DNA from: Roseomonas sp. KE2513
Lineage (GTDB): Bacteria > Pseudomonadota > Alphaproteobacteria > Acetobacterales > Acetobacteraceae
Length of the DNA: 64,000 nt
Reading direction: 5' to 3'
NCBI RefSeq assembly: GCF_016107305.1
Contig: NZ_RCVR01000010.1
Location: forward strand, 62,001-126,000
In this document: positions 62,324-64,000 of the stretch, in pieces
Numbering within the stretch: the stretch's first letter is position 1
How the letters are laid out: the number at the start of each line of letters is the position of its first letter
Program-made: the position numbers and the translations under genes
The notes under the pieces: generated by a model
The model's database searches: none
What the model was told of the DNA's origin: nothing
The model's input: the letters and a program-made list of their open reading frames with translations, nothing else

Positions 62324-63346
62324 ATGGACCAGACAAACGACAGCGCGCCCTCGCGCCGCCAGATGATGGGCGGCGTGACCGCCGGCGCCGCCATGGCAGT
62401 CGCCTCCAACGCCCTTGCCCAAGGGACCACACAGGGCGCCCAGCCCACCTCGCCCCTGCCGCTCGCGGTGCCGCGCGACCCGCGCGACGAGTACCCCCGT
62501 CCGCCCTTCGCGCGGCAGACCCAGGCGGCGCCGGGACTTGCCGGACAGATGAACCCCCGCCCCGACCACGGGGAGACGAGCTACCGCGGCACCGGCCGCC
62601 TCGCCGGCCGCAAGGCCCTCATCACCGGCGGCGATTCCGGCATCGGCCGCGCCGCCGCGATTGCCTATGCCCGGGAGGGCGCGGACGTCGCCATCGGCTA
62701 CCTGCCCCAGGAGCAGTCCGACGCGGACGAGGTACTGGAGATCATCCGCCAGGCCGGCCGCAAGGCCGTCGCCCTTCCCGGCGACATCCGTGACGAGGCC
62801 TTCTGCAACCAGATGGTCGAGACCGCGGTGCGCGAGATGGGCGGCCTCGACATCCTCGTGAACAATGCCGGCAAGCAGCAGGCGCAGAAGTCGATCACCG
62901 ACATCACGACCGAGCAGTTCGACGCGACCTTCAAGACGAATGTTTACGCGCCCTTCTGGATCACCCGCGCCGCGGTGCCGCACCTCAAGCCCGGCGCCGC
63001 TATCATCATCACCGCCTCCGAGCAGGCCTACGATCCCTCGGCGATCCTCTTCGACTACGCCCAGACGAAGGCCTGCGGCGTCAGCTTCGCCAAGTCGCTG
63101 TCAAAGCAGCTTGCCGAGAAGGGCATCCGCGTGAACGCCGTGGCGCCTGGCCCCTACTGGACCGCACTCCAGCCCTCCGGCGGCGCCCTACCCGAGGCGC
63201 TGGAGCAGTTCGGCGCCAAGACCTCTCTCGGCCGCCCGGGCCAGCCGGTTGAAATAGCGCCGGTCTACGTCCTGCTCGCCAGCCAGGAGTCGAGCTTTAC
63301 CACCGGGCAGGTCTTCGGCGCGTCGGGCGGCGGCGGGTTTCCCTGA
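62324..63346 (+). CDS. Short-chain dehydrogenase/reductase, YghA-like
   Basis: A 340-residue SDR. An N-terminal twin-arginine-like segment (SRRQMMGGVTAGAAMAVASNALA) suggests export, unusual for this group. The SDR core has ALITGGDSGIGRAAAIAYAR, LVNNAGKQQAQKS and the catalytic YAQTK (YxxxK). It resembles E. coli YghA (NADP-dependent aldehyde reductase) with the PYWTALQPSGG region. Substrate unknown. A dispersed repeat follows its stop. Confidence 0.88.
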   Translation: MDQTNDSAPSRRQMMGGVTAGAAMAVASNALAQGTTQGAQPTSPLPLAVPRDPRDEYPRPPFARQTQAAPGLAGQMNPRPDHGETSYRGTGRLAGRKALITGGDSGIGRAAAIAYAREGADVAIGYLPQEQSDADEVLEIIRQAGRKAVALPGDIRDEAFCNQMVETAVREMGGLDILVNNAGKQQAQKSITDITTEQFDATFKTNVYAPFWITRAAVPHLKPGAAIIITASEQAYDPSAILFDYAQTKACGVSFAKSLSKQLAEKGIRVNAVAPGPYWTALQPSGGALPEALEQFGAKTSLGRPGQPVEIAPVYVLLASQESSFTTGQVFGASGGGGFP

Positions 63347-63349
63347 TTT

Positions 63350-63608
63350 CGTCTTGCTGCCCTGGAGAGGGCCCCGCCCTCTCCAGACCTCTCCCGCCAA
63401 GGGCCTGAGGCCCTTGGATCCCCATCTGACTGAAGTAGATGCGGTGATCAGGAGTCGGTTCTTTCGTCATTTCCTTCCCGCACATGCAGTCGCTTCAGTT
63501 CCATGATCCGAGGCGCACCGGTCGTTAGATCGTTCGCATCGGAAGAAAAAAGATGATGGCGAGGGCTTCGGGGAAGGAAGAATTCTCTCTTTCTCTCCCC
63601 GGAGTCAC
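63350..63608 (+). repeat. Dispersed ~260-bp hairpin repeat, copy D
   Basis: Plus-strand copy just after the YghA-like gene. Stem I is CTGGAGAGGGC (63362-63372) with GCCCTCTCCAG (63376-63386); stem II is identical to copy A (CCAAGGGCCTGAGGCCCTTGG core arms). Stem III is partly worn. The GAAGAAAAAAGATGATGG tract and end hairpin are present. Confidence 0.9.
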
Positions 63609-63726
63609 CGACGCTGCTGGATCAGACCCATTGCCCAGCCCCAGGCTTGGGCCCTGCTCTTCCGGGCGCTAGAACCCGCCGGACCGCCTGAACCCAGGCG
63701 TGACCAACCACCGGGCGAGAAGTCGC

Positions 63727-64000
63727 ATGGCGTCGCGTGACGAAACCGGGGCTTTCGGGCCCGTCCCTCAGCGCCCAGTCCTTTCGGCCCATCCGCGCCT
63801 GCGGCCTGGCGATAGGGATCAGGTGCCCCCCGTCGTGCCGCCGCTTCCGCCGGGGATCCTGCCCGAGAACCGGATCAGCGAGTACGACGACGCCCCCGGC
63901 TTGGGCGCCCTGAACCGCGGGCCGCCGCGGGCTTGGTGGTGGAACGCCTCCTTACCACTGGCGGTCGCCGCCGCTATTGCGCCCGCCGTCACCGTGCTGC
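63727..64000 (+). CDS. Start of an unidentified protein with a Pro-rich N-terminus and a transmembrane segment (partial)
   Basis: The frame opens at ATG 63727 and runs off the end (91 codons). The first ~70 residues are Pro/Arg-rich and acidic (VPPVVPPLPPGILPENR, ISEYDDAPGLGALNRG), then a hydrophobic stretch AWWWNASLPLAVAAAIAPAV begins, probably the first transmembrane helix. There is only GAGAAG as a weak Shine-Dalgarno. Family not recognised. Confidence 0.45.
   Translation, partial: MASRDETGAFGPVPQRPVLSAHPRLRPGDRDQVPPVVPPLPPGILPENRISEYDDAPGLGALNRGPPRAWWWNASLPLAVAAAIAPAVTVL

Overview
The window is a 64 kb piece of a GC-rich (roughly 70% G+C) bacterial chromosome. Codon use, Tat-exported oxidoreductases, the RpoH sigma factor, a ScfR-like regulator divergent from isocitrate lyase, DUF6476/DUF2256 genes, an ELM1-family protein and a LOV histidine kinase all fit an aerobic alphaproteobacterium. 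Acetobacteraceae (Roseomonas-like) is my best guess, and it is inference. It looks like ordinary chromosome: I see no phage, integrase, intact insertion sequence or CRISPR array, but there are two decayed genes and a four-copy dispersed intergenic repeat.

Layout. 1-8 kb: end of a cupin protein, a large hybrid sensor kinase, a Tat-exported amidohydrolase and an exported nuclease. 7.5-12.9 kb: an iron-uptake block with a DUF4198 protein diverging, across a Fur-like palindrome, from a TonB receptor operon (receptor, DUF3649, PepSY membrane protein, DUF3325). 13-19.9 kb: HWE kinase, small exported proteins, tRNA-Glu(CTC), DUF2256, DUF6476, an RluA/RluD-type pseudouridine synthase and rpoH. 19.9-25.8 kb: MFS transporter, Gfo/Idh/MocA oxidoreductase, VOC protein, an ECF sigma/anti-sigma pair and a LysE exporter. 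25.8-29.3 kb: alpha/beta hydrolase, NicC-like flavin monooxygenase and NMT1-type binding protein, probably an aromatic or N-heterocycle uptake and breakdown set. 29.4-37.3 kb: a tandem-domain exported protein, glcE and glcD without glcF, rpmJ, a YegD-like Hsp70, two unrelated TauE/SafE permeases and an Asp/Glu racemase.

37.5-48 kb: isocitrate lyase divergent from a ScfR/RamB-type regulator (acetyl-CoA/glyoxylate control), a LysE pseudogene, an SMR exporter, a class A beta-lactamase tightly linked to a tartrate/D-malate dehydrogenase, ELM1, pyrE and a DUF4412 protein. 47.9-53.8 kb: an Nramp metal transporter and a peptide-type ABC importer (binding protein and two permeases) whose permease genes are separated by an antisense remnant of a PRISE-type reductase. 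53.8-64 kb: a LOV-histidine kinase-receiver hybrid, two PhoX/DUF839 proteins, a BisC/TorZ-type molybdoenzyme translationally coupled to the second of these, a YghA-like reductase and the start of an unidentified membrane protein.

The most unusual feature is a ~260 bp repeat at 28009-28271, 37268-37528, 44809-45045 and 63350-63608, the middle two inverted. It carries a fixed series of hairpins, and paired base changes between copies preserve two of the stems. It could be an undescribed structured RNA, a MITE-like element or a bidirectional transcription-end element.
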